Assembly (NCBI GenBank): GCA_030636485.1
Contig: DAOVWV010000075.1
Coordinates: 1 to 7,455 of the forward strand
DNA from: Methyloprofundus sp.
Lineage (GTDB): Bacteria > Pseudomonadota > Gammaproteobacteria > Methylococcales > Methylomonadaceae
Direction of reading: 5' to 3'
DNA length: 7,455 nt
Shown: positions 6,801-7,455 of the stretch, one piece after another
How the letters are laid out: each line of letters opens with the position of its first letter
Numbering within the stretch: the first letter of the stretch is position 1
Program-made: the position numbers and the translations under genes
The notes under the pieces: generated by a model
Database searches by the model: none
What the model was told of the DNA's origin: nothing
Seen by the model: the letters and a program-made list of their open reading frames with translations, nothing else

Positions 6801-7019
6801 CATATTTGCAAGCATCGTTTTAATCACGTCAGGATTACTGACTAAATAGTAAAGTAAACTCGCTCAAATACACAAATAAGTGCTTTATATATCAAAAATA
6901 AACCCTTCAAAAAGCTTTATCATAAGCAAAAGCCAGAGCTCCCCTTCCTAATCGCCAACAAATCAATCGACCGGAAGTAAACAGTACACTGCTGATCGAA
7001 ACATCGCACTCACTCAAAA

Positions 7020-7048
7020 TAGACAGCCTTTAGCCCACAGGCTATGAT
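7020..7048 (+). promoter_or_regulatory. Sigma70-type promoter of the small membrane protein gene
   Basis: TAGACA (7020-7025, five of six matches to the -35 consensus) and TATGAT (7043-7048, five of six to the -10) are 17 nt apart, the optimal spacing. The transcript would start about 20-25 nt before the ATG at 7078. A small dyad, AGCCT (7025-7029) and AGGCT (7039-7043), lies within the spacer and could bind a regulator. Confidence 0.6.
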
Positions 7049-7077
7049 AGTTAAAACAAACGTTAAGGAGACACCCT

Positions 7078-7350
7078 ATGCCCGGCACCATTGCTGCGAT
7101 CATCATCGTTGTTATATTTTTTAAAACCGCACTGAATTCAGGTAAAAATCCTGTCAATATGGCTTTAACAGGCTTTCTAGCCTTCTTTATCCCCGCCCTC
7201 TTATGGACTTTCTTTATCACCCCTGGCCTAAAAGATAGCTTACAACACGACCCGAGCAACACACTACTCAAACTGACTGCAAACTATGCCTACGTTGTTA
7301 TTGCTCTTGCCTGTTCGTCATGGGTCTGGGTTAAAAATTTTAAAGACTAA
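7078..7350 (+). CDS. Small membrane protein of unknown function
   Basis: I do not recognise this 90-residue protein with certainty. Hydrophobic segments lie at about residues 4-18, 28-48 and 64-85, so it is probably an inner-membrane protein with two or three spans. A polar turn SGKNP (21-25) follows the first segment, a polar stretch (LKDSLQHDPSN, 51-61) separates the second and third, and the C-terminus is basic (KNFKD). There is no cleavable signal peptide with a clear cleavage site. AAGGAG (7065-7070) lies 7 nt before the ATG, and a near-consensus promoter lies just upstream, both supporting a real, independently transcribed gene. It is divergent from lysR, but the 401-nt gap makes direct control by that regulator uncertain. 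The pattern GKNP, a hydrophobic stretch, then ITPGLKD resembles conserved hypothetical membrane proteins of Gammaproteobacteria; no function is inferred. Confidence 0.75.
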   Translation: MPGTIAAIIIVVIFFKTALNSGKNPVNMALTGFLAFFIPALLWTFFITPGLKDSLQHDPSNTLLKLTANYAYVVIALACSSWVWVKNFKD

Positions 7351-7430
7351 AAACAAACCTTCTAAAGCATAGAATAAGCGTCTAAATTGGTAAATTCTCA
7401 TTATCCACTGGCACCTGAACTGTGTAAATG

Positions 7431-7455
7431 CCGTCATTCCTGCATGCCGTTAGCA
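7431..7455. repeat. REP-like dispersed palindrome, truncated by window edge
   Basis: CCGTCATTCCTGCATG followed by a short loop and GTTAGCA is the first arm and loop of a widespread proteobacterial intergenic repeat. In that repeat CATTCCTGC pairs with GCAGGAATG around a short loop. The window ends after GCA, where the second arm would begin. It lies 80 nt after the stop codon of the small membrane protein gene. Confidence 0.55.

Larger units (their letters stand above)
6677..7077. other. Intergenic regulatory region between lysR and the small membrane protein gene
   Basis: This 401-nt divergent region holds no convincing gene on either strand. From left to right it contains the lysR Shine-Dalgarno run (6681-6687), the three-half-site operator (6690-6721), a long imperfect hairpin (6737-6800), an AT-rich stretch from about 6801 to 7019 in which I see nothing definite, and the promoter and AAGGAG ribosome binding site (7065-7070) of the small membrane protein gene. 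Confidence 0.7.

Noticed and set aside
6752..6817. Minus-strand 21-codon frame (MLANMTHKKC...) upstream of lysR
   Set aside because: It has no Shine-Dalgarno and is very short, and it coincides with the imperfect stem-loop.

Overview
The window looks like a chromosomal segment of a moderately AT-rich gammaproteobacterial methylotroph or methanotroph. Two lines of evidence support this. It carries the rpoZ-spoT-ridA cluster typical of Gammaproteobacteria, and it carries two genes of the MtdB family (methylene-tetrahydromethanopterin dehydrogenase), an enzyme of the H4MPT-linked formaldehyde oxidation route of methylotrophic bacteria. A Methylococcales or Methylophaga-like host fits, but the sequence alone does not decide between them.

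Layout from left to right. (1) Positions 1-502, minus strand: the N-terminal part of an isocitrate dehydrogenase, cut by the window edge. (2) Positions 503-810: a divergent intergenic region, most of it filled by an imperfect inverted-repeat element (568-734) with ~32-nt arms. (3) Positions 811-2742, plus strand: two tandem mtdB-like genes, separated by 108 nt that contain a strong hairpin. (4) Positions 2743-2944: a G/C-run hairpin and a probable promoter. (5) Positions 2945-5770, plus strand: rpoZ, spoT and ridA, tightly packed (gaps of 3 and 9 nt) and probably one operon. (6) Positions 5792-6676, minus strand: a LysR-type regulator with a GTG start, convergent with ridA. (7) Positions 6677-7077: a 401-nt region with a striking three-half-site operator next to the lysR start, a long imperfect hairpin, and a good sigma70-type promoter. 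(8) Positions 7078-7350: an unrecognised 90-residue membrane protein. (9) Positions 7351-7455: non-coding, ending in the first half of a REP-like dispersed palindrome.

How the parts may work together. The left half joins C1 oxidation (MtdB, producing NADH or NADPH from methylene-H4MPT) with a TCA-cycle dehydrogenase transcribed divergently. The middle is housekeeping: RNA polymerase omega, the (p)ppGpp hydrolase/synthetase, and an enamine/imine deaminase. The right part is a locally regulated pair of unknown target.

The most interesting points are the tandem MtdB paralogues, whose cofactor-binding loops differ in a way that suggests a split between NADP and NAD; the overlapping palindromes in front of lysR; and the inverted-repeat element between icd and mtdB. 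No phage, transposase, CRISPR, rRNA or tRNA gene was seen.
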